A DNA stretch of 8,496 bases from Actinomycetota bacterium (GTDB taxonomy: Bacteria; Actinomycetota; Actinomycetes; Nanopelagicales; Nanopelagicaceae). The notes below the pieces were generated by a model that searched no databases, was not told the origin of the DNA, and was given only the letters and a program-made list of their open reading frames with translations. Where the stretch lies: assembly GCA_009697555.1 (NCBI GenBank), contig WLQV01000030.1:1-8496 (forward strand). Direction: 5' to 3'. The position numbers were made by a program, and so were the translations under genes. Each line of letters begins with the position of its first letter. Positions within the stretch are counted from its first letter, which is position 1. Positions 1-6,712 of the stretch are shown here, piece after piece.

Positions 1-335
1 AAATGTTAGAGATCGCAAGTAAGGAAGTAGGAGATTTAGTTAACGTCACGCACTCAAATCCCAATGAATCACTCTTAGAAATTTCAGCACTTGGTGTATC
101 AAAGGGAGAGACTCTCGCAAAGCTTGCAATGAAATTAGGAATTAATTCCGAAGATTGCATTTCATTTGGAGACAACCCCAATGATTTTTCCATGTTGTCA
201 TGGTGTGGCCGTTCCTATGCAATGGCAGATGGACATCCTGATGGAATCAAATATGCAACTGCTCTTGCACCAGCGAGCACAGAACATGGGGTTTCACAGA
301 TAATCGAAGAACTTTTACAACTTCCTCCGCGCTAA
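1..335 (+). CDS. HAD-superfamily hydrolase (Cof-like), C-terminal part only
   Basis: The reading frame is open at the left edge, so the N-terminus, including the catalytic DxD motif, lies outside the window. The last 110 or so residues hold two diagnostic HAD elements: motif III SKGETL with its Lys (residue 34 counted from the first Met seen), followed by motif IV GDNPND (residues 56-61), whose acidic residues bind Mg2+. Spacing and sequence match the Cof/IIB phosphatase subgroup, which dephosphorylates small sugar phosphates or cofactors in the cytoplasm; the substrate cannot be told from this fragment. The 'GVSKGETL...GDNPNDFSML' order is standard for that group. In many actinobacteria a HAD gene of this type lies between serS and a tRNA-Ser, and a tRNA-Ser does follow here, so serS may lie upstream (inference). 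The protein ends at a TAA inside the putative terminator. Confidence 0.85.
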   Translation, partial: MLEIASKEVGDLVNVTHSNPNESLLEISALGVSKGETLAKLAMKLGINSEDCISFGDNPNDFSMLSWCGRSYAMADGHPDGIKYATALAPASTEHGVSQIIEELLQLPPR

Positions 336-350
336 CTTTCGCGCTTTTTT
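329..350 (+). terminator. Weak intrinsic terminator after the HAD gene
   Basis: GCGC (329-332) can pair with GCGC (341-344) around an 8-nt loop, followed directly by six T residues (345-350). The stem is short, but the G+C-rich arms plus the T-run have the form of a Rho-independent terminator. It overlaps the stop codon of the HAD gene, as in tightly packed genomes. The T-run also overlaps the likely -35 area of the tRNA promoter. Confidence 0.4.
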
Positions 351-375
351 GATTTATCCCTCTTTCAGGTAGATT
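347..375 (+). promoter_or_regulatory. Candidate promoter of tRNA-Ser
   Basis: TAGATT at 370-375 fits the TAnnnT -10 pattern and would place the start of transcription about 7 nt downstream, at or just before the tRNA 5' end. Upstream, TTTTGA (347-352, 17-nt spacer) is a poor -35, and TTGATT (349-354) has a better sequence but only a 15-nt spacer. The -10 is reasonable and the -35 is not, so this is a tentative call. Confidence 0.3.
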
Positions 376-382
376 ACGAGAC

Positions 383-468
383 GGAGGGCTCGCATAGCGG
401 CCGAGTGCACCGGTCTTGAAAACCGGCAAGGGAAACCTTCGTGGGTTCAAATCCCACGCCCTCCGCCA
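383..468 (+). tRNA. tRNA-Ser, anticodon UGA
   Basis: The cloverleaf folds by hand. The acceptor stem is GGAGGGC (383-389) with GCCCTCC (458-464), discriminator G465, and an encoded CCA at 466-468. The anticodon stem is CCGGT/ACCGG (410-414, 422-426) around loop CTTGAAA, giving anticodon TGA at 417-419. The long variable arm AAGG-GAAA-CCTT is typical of class II serine tRNAs. The T arm is GTGGG TTCAAAT CCCAC. It would read UCA and, by wobble, other UCN serine codons. The encoded CCA means 3' addition is not needed. Confidence 0.97.
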
Positions 469-566
469 GAAGTTCCACGGCATGAAGATTGACTAGTGGC
501 TTAATTCATAGCGAGTAAGGCTGCATTGGTCTAGAACTCCTAATGACATCGGAGCACACTTAGCCC

Positions 567-1367
567 ATGGCCGGAGTATTTGCACCCACGCGCGCGAAGA
601 TTGCAGAACGCACACTTCGCACTGATAAATGGTGGTTACAACCTCTCATCACAGTTGTAGTTCTAGTTTCTTTTATTATCTATGCAACCATCCGTGCATT
701 TGAAGGAAAGAATTATTTTGCAGAGCCGTTAATTTCACCTTTCTATTCCCCATGTTTAACAAATGGTTGCCCCGATGGCGCATCGCTACTCGGACAACCA
801 TTTGGCACAATTGCAATTTTCGGAATGGTAATTTCACCAGCGCTCTTTATTCTGATCTTTCCACTCGGATTCCGAATGACTTGCTATTACTATCGCAAGG
901 CGTATTACCGTTCATTCTGGCAATCACCGCCAGCATGTGCAGTTGCCGAACCACATAAGACATATACCGGCGAAACTCGTGCGCCACTTATTCTGCAAAA
1001 TGGCCATCGCTGGTTCTTCTTCGCCGGATTAATCTTCAACGTTCTTTTAACAATTGATGCAGTTCTTGCATTTAGAAATGCTGATGGCCAATGGGGTCAC
1101 TTGAGCGTTGGAACTTTGGTACTCCTTACCAACGCGACTCTGCTCTGGCTCTATTCAGCTTCATGCCACACCTGTCGCCACACAATCGGTGGTCGTCTCC
1201 GTAATTTTTCCAAGCATCCAGTGCGCTACAAATTGTGGGGCTGGGTATCAGTTCTCAATCATCGCCATCCCACTTTTGCATGGATCTCACTCTTTGGCGT
1301 GGCACTGAGCGATGTTTATGTTCGAGCAGTTGCATCCGGATCAATCACTAATTTTTACTTCTTCTAA
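567..1367 (+). CDS. sdhC: Succinate dehydrogenase membrane subunit, Sdh1 type
   Basis: This 266-aa protein should anchor the SdhAB catalytic subunits in the membrane and pass electrons to quinone. I identify it from its place directly before sdhA and from remembered similarity to the single large membrane subunit (about 270 aa) of mycobacterial Sdh1 (Rv0249c type), rather than to the small haem-binding SdhC/SdhD pair. About five hydrophobic helices are visible: residues 27-43, 78-100, 149-168, 180-198 and 235-254. Before helix 2 is a Cys pair (SPCLTNGCP, Cys63 and Cys68). At the end of helix 4 is CHTCRH (Cys200, His201, Cys203, His205), a plausible metal or iron-sulfur site. Other conserved-looking blocks are NGHRWFFF and FSKHPVRY. 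The start ATG has GGAG (551-554) 12 nt upstream. TTGACT at 489-494 could be a -35, but no good -10 follows. sdhA begins 21 nt after the stop. The operon position is firm; the cofactor content is inferred. Confidence 0.85.
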   Translation: MAGVFAPTRAKIAERTLRTDKWWLQPLITVVVLVSFIIYATIRAFEGKNYFAEPLISPFYSPCLTNGCPDGASLLGQPFGTIAIFGMVISPALFILIFPLGFRMTCYYYRKAYYRSFWQSPPACAVAEPHKTYTGETRAPLILQNGHRWFFFAGLIFNVLLTIDAVLAFRNADGQWGHLSVGTLVLLTNATLLWLYSASCHTCRHTIGGRLRNFSKHPVRYKLWGWVSVLNHRHPTFAWISLFGVALSDVYVRAVASGSITNFYFF

Positions 1368-1388
1368 GCGAACGGGAGAGCAGACGCA

Positions 1389-3275
1389 ATGAGCGAGCTA
1401 GAGCGACATTCATACGATGTCGTAGTGATCGGCGCCGGTGGCGCCGGACTTCGTGCCGCAGTAGAGGCACGTGAAGCTGGTCTGCGCGTTGCAATTATTT
1501 GTAAATCACTCTTTGGTAAAGCCCACACCGTTATGGCAGAGGGTGGCGTTGCTGCATCAATGGGTAACGTCAACTCCAGTGATAACTGGCAGGTGCACTT
1601 TCGCGACACCATGCGCGGCGGAAAATTTCTCAATCATTGGCGCATGGCAGAACTTCATGCCAAGGAAGCACCAGATCGCGTTTGGGAGTTAGAGACTTGG
1701 GGTGCGCTCTTTGATCGCACTAAAGAGGGAAAGATTAGCCAGCGCAACTTCGGTGGCCACGAATATCCACGATTAGCACACGTTGGCGATCGCACCGGTT
1801 TGGAATTGATTCGCACCATGCAACAGAAGATTGTTGCACTGCAACAAGAAGATGCGCGCAATCATGGCGATGCAGAGAGCCACATCAAAGTCTTCGCCGA
1901 ATTAACAATTACTGAAATTCTCAAAGAGGGCGGCAAAGTATCTGGTGCTTATGGATATTGGCGCGAAACTGGAAATGAAGTTCTCTTCGAAGCACCTGCC
2001 GTTGTTTTAGCAACTGGCGGAATTGGTAAGACTTTTAAAGTAACAAGTAATTCATGGGAGGGCACTGGCGATGGCCATGCGCTCGCCCTCAAAGCTGGCG
2101 GCCACTTAGTTGATATGGAATTCGTGCAATTCCATCCAACTGGAATGGTCTGGCCACCATCGGTTCGTGGACTTTTAGTAACTGAATCGGTTCGTGGCGA
2201 TGGTGGAGTACTCACCAACTCTGAAGGCAAGCGATTTATGTTTGATTACATTCCAGAAGTTTTCAAAGATAAATATGCAGATAACGAAGCCGAAGCTGAT
2301 CGTTGGTATGGCGATCAGACAAATAATCGCCGTCCGCCAGAATTGCTGCCACGCGATGAAGTTGCGCGTGCAATTAACTCTGAAGTTAAAGCTGGCCGTG
2401 GCTCACCACATGGTGGCGTTTTTCTCGATGTATCAAAGCGCCTGCCAGCCGATGTCATTAAGAAGAAATTGCCATCGATGTGGCATCAATTTAAAGAGTT
2501 AGCAGATGTTGATATCACTGAGACTGCGATGGAAGTTGGTCCTACCTGTCACTATGTAATGGGTGGCATTGAAGTAGAACCAGATACCGCCGCAGCAGTT
2601 GGCGTTCCTGGTCTCTTTGCTGCAGGTGAAGTTGCCGGAGGTATGCATGGTTCAAATCGCCTTGGTGGTAATTCACTCTCTGATCTCTTGGTATTTGGAC
2701 GTCGCGCCGGTGCTGGTGCTGCCGCATACATCAAGGCAAGTGGCAAGAATCCAGTGAGCGAAGCGAGTGTGCGCGGTGCATCTGAACGACTTAACGCGCC
2801 ATTTACCCGGGTTGGTGGCGAGAACCCATACACGATTCATCAAGAGCTTCAGCAGACAAGTAATGATTTAGTAGGAATTATTCGTACTGGAAAAGAATTA
2901 GAAGAGGCGATTGTTAAACTCGCTCAACTTCGCAGCCGTGTTTCAACTGCAAAAGCTGAAGGCGGACGCGCATTTAATCCTGGTTTTCACTTAGCAATTG
3001 ATTTAGACAACATGCTTTTGGTTTCCGAGTGCATCGCTCGTTCTGCGCTGCAACGCGAAGAATCGCGCGGTGGTCATACCCGTGATGATTTCCCGGCAAT
3101 GAATCCAGAGTGGCGCCAAGTCAATTCCATTAGCGCTTGGAATGGTAAGAGCGTGGATGTTATTCAACAGAAACTTCCTTCTCTTCCCAAAGAACTCTTC
3201 GACCTCTTTGAACTAGATGAGCTCAAGAAATATTTAACGCCAGCGGAAATTACATCTGTGAAGGGTGGTGCGTGA
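1389..3275 (+). CDS. sdhA: Succinate dehydrogenase flavoprotein subunit
   Basis: This is the catalytic subunit (628 aa) that oxidises succinate to fumarate at the cytoplasmic face and passes electrons via FAD to SdhB. The Rossmann FAD motif is VVIGAGGAG (residues 12-20). AHTVMAEGG holds His46, the expected covalent FAD attachment site. FGGHEYPRLAHVGDRTG (121-137) matches the family block. Active-site blocks are QFHPTG (His249), DEVAR (Arg327), PTCHYVMGG (His388) and GSNRLGGNSLSDL (Arg424). The C-terminal SRGGHTRDDFP (559-569) is also typical. Length is normal for SdhA. The ATG is preceded by GGGAG (1374-1378) at 10-nt spacing. The stop overlaps the start of sdhB. The sequence supports a fully functional enzyme. 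Fumarate reductase is the alternative within the same superfamily; the Sdh1-like order favours succinate oxidation, but direction cannot be proved from sequence. Confidence 0.97.
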   Translation: MSELERHSYDVVVIGAGGAGLRAAVEAREAGLRVAIICKSLFGKAHTVMAEGGVAASMGNVNSSDNWQVHFRDTMRGGKFLNHWRMAELHAKEAPDRVWELETWGALFDRTKEGKISQRNFGGHEYPRLAHVGDRTGLELIRTMQQKIVALQQEDARNHGDAESHIKVFAELTITEILKEGGKVSGAYGYWRETGNEVLFEAPAVVLATGGIGKTFKVTSNSWEGTGDGHALALKAGGHLVDMEFVQFHPTGMVWPPSVRGLLVTESVRGDGGVLTNSEGKRFMFDYIPEVFKDKYADNEAEADRWYGDQTNNRRPPELLPRDEVARAINSEVKAGRGSPHGGVFLDVSKRLPADVIKKKLPSMWHQFKELADVDITETAMEVGPTCHYVMGGIEVEPDTAAAVGVPGLFAAGEVAGGMHGSNRLGGNSLSDLLVFGRRAGAGAAAYIKASGKNPVSEASVRGASERLNAPFTRVGGENPYTIHQELQQTSNDLVGIIRTGKELEEAIVKLAQLRSRVSTAKAEGGRAFNPGFHLAIDLDNMLLVSECIARSALQREESRGGHTRDDFPAMNPEWRQVNSISAWNGKSVDVIQQKLPSLPKELFDLFELDELKKYLTPAEITSVKGGA

Positions 3276-4045
3276 TGAGCGCAGCAGAGAAGATGGTCAA
3301 GCTTCGGATTTGGCGCGGAGATGCCAAAGATGGCGCCCTACAAGATGTTGAAGTAGAAGCCAATGAGGGCGAAGTAGTACTCGATGTAATTCACCGCGTG
3401 CAGGCCACTCAGATGTCAGATCTTGCAGTGCGCTGGAATTGCAAAGCGGGCAAGTGTGGATCGTGTTCCATGGAGATCAATGGCAAGCCACGTCTTGCCT
3501 GTATGACTCGCATGAACATGTTTGAAGAGGGCGAAACAATTACCGTCACGCCACTTCGCGCCTTCCCAGTGATTCGCGATTTAGTTACCGATGTCTCTTT
3601 TAATTACAAGAAGGCAATGGAGATTCCAGCATTTGCCGGACCAACTGATCTCAAGCCTGGTGAATATCGGATGCAACAAGTGGACGTTGAACGCAGTCAA
3701 GAATTTCGTAAATGTATTGAGTGTTTCCTCTGCCAAGACACCTGCCACGTAATCCGCGACCATGAAGAGAATAAGAAGTCATTTGCCGGACCACGGTTCT
3801 TTATTCGTATCGCTGAATTAGATATGCACCCACTCGATACTCTGCGCAATCGCAAGAAGACCGCGCAAGAAGAGCACGGATTGGGAATGTGCAACATCAC
3901 CAAGTGCTGTACCGAAGTCTGCCCAGAGCACATCCGAATTACAGACAATGCGATCATTCCGATGAAGGAGCGCGTAGTCGATGAGAAATACGATCCAATT
4001 CGTTGGCTCGGTTCCAAGATTCGCAAACGCGAGGGCATAAACTAA
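3275..4045 (+). CDS. sdhB: Succinate dehydrogenase iron-sulfur subunit
   Basis: This subunit (256 aa) carries electrons from the FAD of SdhA to the quinone site through three clusters. An N-terminal ferredoxin-like domain binds [2Fe-2S] through Cys56, Cys61, Cys64 and Cys76 (C-x4-C-x2-C-x11-C); E. coli SdhB has Asp at the third position. The C-terminal domain has CIECFLCQDTC (Cys147, 150, 153, 157) and CNITKCCTEVCP (Cys206, 212, 216), the [4Fe-4S] and [3Fe-4S] pattern. Thr209 sits where a fourth ligand would be, so a 3Fe cluster is expected. An additional Cys211 lies beside Cys212. I chose the ATG at 3275, which shares one base with the sdhA stop (TGATG) and has AAGGG nine nt upstream; a GTG one codon earlier (3272) is possible. 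The product is cytoplasmic and bound to SdhA and SdhC. Confidence 0.96.
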   Translation: MSAAEKMVKLRIWRGDAKDGALQDVEVEANEGEVVLDVIHRVQATQMSDLAVRWNCKAGKCGSCSMEINGKPRLACMTRMNMFEEGETITVTPLRAFPVIRDLVTDVSFNYKKAMEIPAFAGPTDLKPGEYRMQQVDVERSQEFRKCIECFLCQDTCHVIRDHEENKKSFAGPRFFIRIAELDMHPLDTLRNRKKTAQEEHGLGMCNITKCCTEVCPEHIRITDNAIIPMKERVVDEKYDPIRWLGSKIRKREGIN

Positions 4046-4050
4046 CTTTT

Positions 4051-4410
4051 GTGATTCGATTACTGTGGCGCTGGCTCAGCCTCACAATTGCAATCTGGTT
4101 TGCCGCTCTGATAATTCCTGGAATCAGCGTTGCCGGCGGCACTTGGACCTATTTCAAAGTGGCCCTGCTCTTTGGTGTGATTAATACATTTATTGGTAGC
4201 CTGGTAAAAATTCTCACCTTTCCCATTTCAATTATCTCACTCGGTTTCTTTCTCCTGATTATTAATGCAGCGATGCTCAAACTCACCGATCGCTGGAGCG
4301 ATGCACTAACGCTGAGTGGTTTCTGGGCCGCATTTTGGGGGGCCCTTATCATTTCGATCTCCACCAGCTTGCTCTTTAAATTTCCGAGTAAATTCACACC
4401 TGTTATTTAA
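4051..4410 (+). CDS. Small four-helix membrane protein, phage-holin-4 superfamily type
   Basis: The product is a 119-aa, very hydrophobic protein with about four membrane helices. It begins VIRLLWRW and contains ALLFGVINTFIG, then LTFPISIISLGFFLLIINAAML. This layout (hydrophobic hairpin, 'FGxxNxF', then 'LTxPxxxxxLG') matches the family annotated as phage holin family 4 / YvlD-like (PF04020). Despite the name, these are chromosomal proteins of unknown role in many bacteria, and nothing here suggests a prophage. I chose the GTG at 4051 because it begins right after the sdhB stop (5-nt gap) and gives the family's usual length; an upstream TTG at 4003 would overlap sdhB by 43 nt. A GAGGG at 4031-4035 is 15 nt away, too far to be a good ribosome site, so translation is probably coupled to sdhB. 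A role linked to the sdh or crcB neighbours is unproven. Confidence 0.75.
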   Translation: MIRLLWRWLSLTIAIWFAALIIPGISVAGGTWTYFKVALLFGVINTFIGSLVKILTFPISIISLGFFLLIINAAMLKLTDRWSDALTLSGFWAAFWGALIISISTSLLFKFPSKFTPVI

Positions 4411-4414
4411 TTCA

Positions 4415-4756
4415 ATGAAATATCTCGTTGTTGCAATAGGTGGCGTACTTGGGTCACTACTTCGCTGGATGCTCGCGACTCAATCCAATTCTGCAATCGG
4501 CACACTTGTTGCAAATCTCTCGGGTGTGGCACTTACTGCATTTCTATTGGTATTTATCGAACGCCACGGCAGCCAACTTTTGCGCCACTTCTTTCTTCCT
4601 GGATTCTGTGGCGGGCTTACAACATTTTCTGCGTTAGCCCTGGAAGCGGTCAATGGCGCAGGATTTATTTATTTACTAGTAACGATTGCTCTTAGCCTTC
4701 TTATTGTCGCAATTGTTATTCCGCTAGCTAGAAGAATTGTTTCGGTGAATTCGTGA
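4415..4756 (+). CDS. crcB: Fluoride channel subunit CrcB/Fluc, first copy
   Basis: This 113-aa protein of four helices belongs to the CrcB/Fluc family, which lets F- leave the cell down its gradient. Family signatures are GGVLGSLLRW in helix 1, Asn34 in VANLSG in helix 2, and GFCGGLTTFS (63-72) at the helix 3 break, where the backbone binds the structural Na+. Fluc channels are antiparallel dimers; with a second, different crcB next door, this one likely forms a heterodimer. In the usual TTFSxF pattern the first Phe is kept (Phe71), but the second position is Leu74. The start ATG lies 4 nt after the previous stop, with no clear Shine-Dalgarno, so translation is probably coupled. Longer upstream starts would overlap the holin-like gene by almost 100 nt and add non-family sequence. 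Confidence 0.93.
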   Translation: MKYLVVAIGGVLGSLLRWMLATQSNSAIGTLVANLSGVALTAFLLVFIERHGSQLLRHFFLPGFCGGLTTFSALALEAVNGAGFIYLLVTIALSLLIVAIVIPLARRIVSVNS

Positions 4757-5091
4757 ACGCTCTCTATGTAATCCTGGGTGCAGCTATCGGTGCGCCACTT
4801 CGCTTCTGGATAGATCAGAAATTACGCGCACGCCACCGCTTTCCCTATGGCATTCTCGTTGTTAATGTTGTTGGCTCATTCATTATTGGTTTAGCAATCG
4901 GTTCCGGAGAATCAATTCACAGCTTTGTTGCTACTGGTTTTGCTGGAGCGCTCACAACCTGGTCCACTTTTATTCTCGATCTTTATCTTGCCTACGAACT
5001 CAAGCGCTATAAAGAATTAGCGCTCAACCTGGGAATTTCTCTGATTTTAGGATTAAGTGCAGCTTGGCTAGGGATTCAATTAATCAGTTAG
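4753..5091 (+). CDS. crcB: Fluoride channel subunit CrcB/Fluc, second copy
   Basis: This 112-aa, four-helix CrcB/Fluc subunit differs from the preceding copy but has the same plan: GAAIGAPLRFWID in helix 1, VVNVVGS with Asn38 in helix 2, and GFAGALTTWSTF (62-73) in helix 3. The first Phe-box position is Trp70 instead of Phe, and the second, Phe73, is kept, the reverse of its partner. The GTG start overlaps the TGA of the first crcB in the four bases GTGA (4753-4756), a classic arrangement for making two subunits in equal amount. Tandem, divergent crcB genes are known in Gram-positive bacteria to build heterodimeric channels. Its TAG stop overlaps the stop of the converging pepP gene. Confidence 0.93.
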   Translation: MNALYVILGAAIGAPLRFWIDQKLRARHRFPYGILVVNVVGSFIIGLAIGSGESIHSFVATGFAGALTTWSTFILDLYLAYELKRYKELALNLGISLILGLSAAWLGIQLIS

Positions 5092-6515
5092 CGAAGTAAG
5101 TTAGCCATCCAACTTTCAATTTCATCGGGATGGCGCGGCATTGCTTGGCTTAAATTACGGCAACCATCCTCTGTAACAAGAACATCATCTTCAATTCGTA
5201 TTCCAATGCCGCGAAATTCTGGCGCAAAAAGTTCATCATCTGGCTGTATGTAGAGCCCTGGTTCAACAGTAAGAACCATGCCGGCTGCTAATTTTGCATC
5301 GGCGTACTGATCTTTTCTGGCCTGCGCACAATCATGAACATCGAGCCCGAGCATGTGGCTCACTCCGTGCAAGGTCCAGCGGCGATGAAAATGATTCTCT
5401 GGCTTCAATGATTCCTCAGCACTTACTTTTAAGACTCCAAGATCTGCTAATCCTTGCGCGAGCACTTGTTGACTTGCCAAGTTAATTGATTTGAAATCTG
5501 CCCCAGGCTTTACTGCGGCAAATCCTGCCTTCTGCGCTTCAAAGACTAAAGAATATAAAGTTCGCTGGATCTCGGTGAATTTTCCATTAATCGGAAAAGT
5601 TCGAGTGATGTCTGCGGTGTAATAAGAATCTAATTCAATTCCGGCATCGATTAACATTAATTGACCCGGCTTAACATCCCCATCATTTCTAATCCAATGC
5701 AAGATGCAGGCATTAGCACCAGCTGCTGAAATTGTGTCGTAACCCAAATCATTTCCTGCTAAACGAGCACGGCCAAAGAAGGCGGCCTCCATAATGCGCT
5801 CACCACGTGTGTGAGAAATTGCGGCAGGAAGTGCACGAATCATGTCGGCAAAGCCAAGAGCTGTTGCATCAACTGATTCTTGAAGTTCGGCAATTTCGTA
5901 CTCATCTTTTATGAGGCGTTGTGCTGATGCAAATGAGAGGAGTTCGCTATCTCGTTCACTAGCTACGCAAGCTTTATCTACTCTTTCATCTAACCCACGA
6001 ATTGTGAGCGTGGGAACGCTGCCACTCAAGCGTTCTTCTAAATCTTGAATTGAGAGAGTGGGTATCTGCCACCGCTGCGCTGCTTCTCCTGTTGTAAATC
6101 GCCGCCCAATCCAAAGCTCACCATTTGCCGTATCAGAGAAGAATGCATCGCTGTCGCGAGTAGAGCGAGGGTTCACAAAGAGAATTGCTTCGTGGCCACC
6201 AGCGCGTGGTTCGAGAATTAAAACTGCATTGGGCGTTGCTTCTACACCTTGCACACCTGTGTAATAAATAAATGCACTATGTGGGCGAAAGCGATAATTA
6301 GTGTCATTGCTGCGTTGCTTGGTACTCCCGGCCGGAATAACAATTCGAGTTCCAGGAAATTGCGCGGAGAGAATTGTCCGACGATTGGCGGCCCAAGTGA
6401 CGGCAGGGCTCACTGCCAAATCTGCTAACTCGCTATCTCCCCAACCACTTCGCATAAATTGCGAATAGCCCGATGCAACGGGATTGTCATAGACCCGTTT
6501 GCCTTGATCGCTCAT
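5088..6515 (-). CDS. pepP: Xaa-Pro aminopeptidase (aminopeptidase P, M24B)
   Basis: This is a cytoplasmic metallopeptidase of 475 aa that removes an N-terminal residue preceding proline. An N-terminal AMP_N domain (about residues 30-160, including FRPHSAFIYYTG) precedes the pita-bread M24 domain (about 200-455). All five metal ligands are visible: Asp290 (LIDAG), Asp302 (TADITRTFP), His387 (HGVSHMLGLDVHD), Glu418 (VEPGLYI) and Glu442 (GIRIEDD). The binuclear, normally Mn2+, centre should therefore be intact. I chose the ATG at 6515 (MSDQGKRV) because GGTAGG lies nine nt upstream; the ATG at 6533 would add six residues but has no ribosome site. Length suits actinobacterial members, which are longer than E. 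coli PepP (441 aa). It converges on crcB with overlapping stops, so it belongs to a separate transcript. Confidence 0.95.
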   Translation of the reverse strand: MSDQGKRVYDNPVASGYSQFMRSGWGDSELADLAVSPAVTWAANRRTILSAQFPGTRIVIPAGSTKQRSNDTNYRFRPHSAFIYYTGVQGVEATPNAVLILEPRAGGHEAILFVNPRSTRDSDAFFSDTANGELWIGRRFTTGEAAQRWQIPTLSIQDLEERLSGSVPTLTIRGLDERVDKACVASERDSELLSFASAQRLIKDEYEIAELQESVDATALGFADMIRALPAAISHTRGERIMEAAFFGRARLAGNDLGYDTISAAGANACILHWIRNDGDVKPGQLMLIDAGIELDSYYTADITRTFPINGKFTEIQRTLYSLVFEAQKAGFAAVKPGADFKSINLASQQVLAQGLADLGVLKVSAEESLKPENHFHRRWTLHGVSHMLGLDVHDCAQARKDQYADAKLAAGMVLTVEPGLYIQPDDELFAPEFRGIGIRIEDDVLVTEDGCRNLSQAMPRHPDEIESWMANLLR

Positions 6516-6533
6516 GACGGCCAGCCTACCCAT

Positions 6534-6712
6534 CGGTATTGTGAGATTTTCTAGGAAAGTCCCTTGTATTACAAAAAGTTATTATTTGACGGCGTTTTCC
6601 CTCGAATATCCCTAGGTTGCCCAGATCACAAAATGATGGCATTTGGAGCTTTATCTAGTAAATTATCACCGTTAGACCAATCCCTACCCTCGAAAAATTA
6701 GGAAGGTTTTAC
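6534..6712 (+). promoter_or_regulatory. Divergent intergenic region with leader and promoter of the sugar-binding protein gene
   Basis: This A+T-rich non-coding stretch lies between the divergent pepP and ABC importer genes and must hold both promoters. TTGACG at 6586-6591 is a fair -35. TAnnnT-type -10 candidates are TAGGTT (6613-6618, spacer 21 nt, too long) and TAAATT (6659-6664, no matching -35), so neither pairing is convincing. A perfect small inverted repeat, TTGTA-T-TACAA, lies at 6564-6574 and could be an operator or chance. The ribosome site for the downstream gene is strong: AGGAAGG (6700-6706), 6 nt from the ATG, fitting high expression. Confidence 0.4.

Noticed and set aside
247..483. 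Minus-strand 78-aa open frame across the tRNA
   Set aside because: Its sequence (WDLNPRR...VFKTGALG) is the well-known spurious antisense translation of a tRNA gene, here tRNA-Ser; it is not a protein gene.
537..554. CTCC/GGAG pairing that might hide the sdhC ribosome site
   Set aside because: Only 4 bp with a 10-nt loop; too weak to call a regulatory hairpin.
469..566. Possible fluoride riboswitch or clear promoter upstream of sdhC
   Set aside because: No crcB-motif aptamer pattern is visible. TTGACT at 489-494 looks like a -35, but no TAnnnT lies at a usable spacing, so no promoter was called.
1949..2230. Minus-strand open frames within sdhA (also 2552-2833 and 1364-1633)
   Set aside because: They are low-complexity shadows of a strongly conserved plus-strand gene, without ribosome sites or recognisable domains.
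4051..4410. Prophage remnant suggested by the holin-type protein
   Set aside because: No lysin, tail, integrase or attachment repeat is nearby, and the gene is nested in a housekeeping cluster; the family is widespread in chromosomes.
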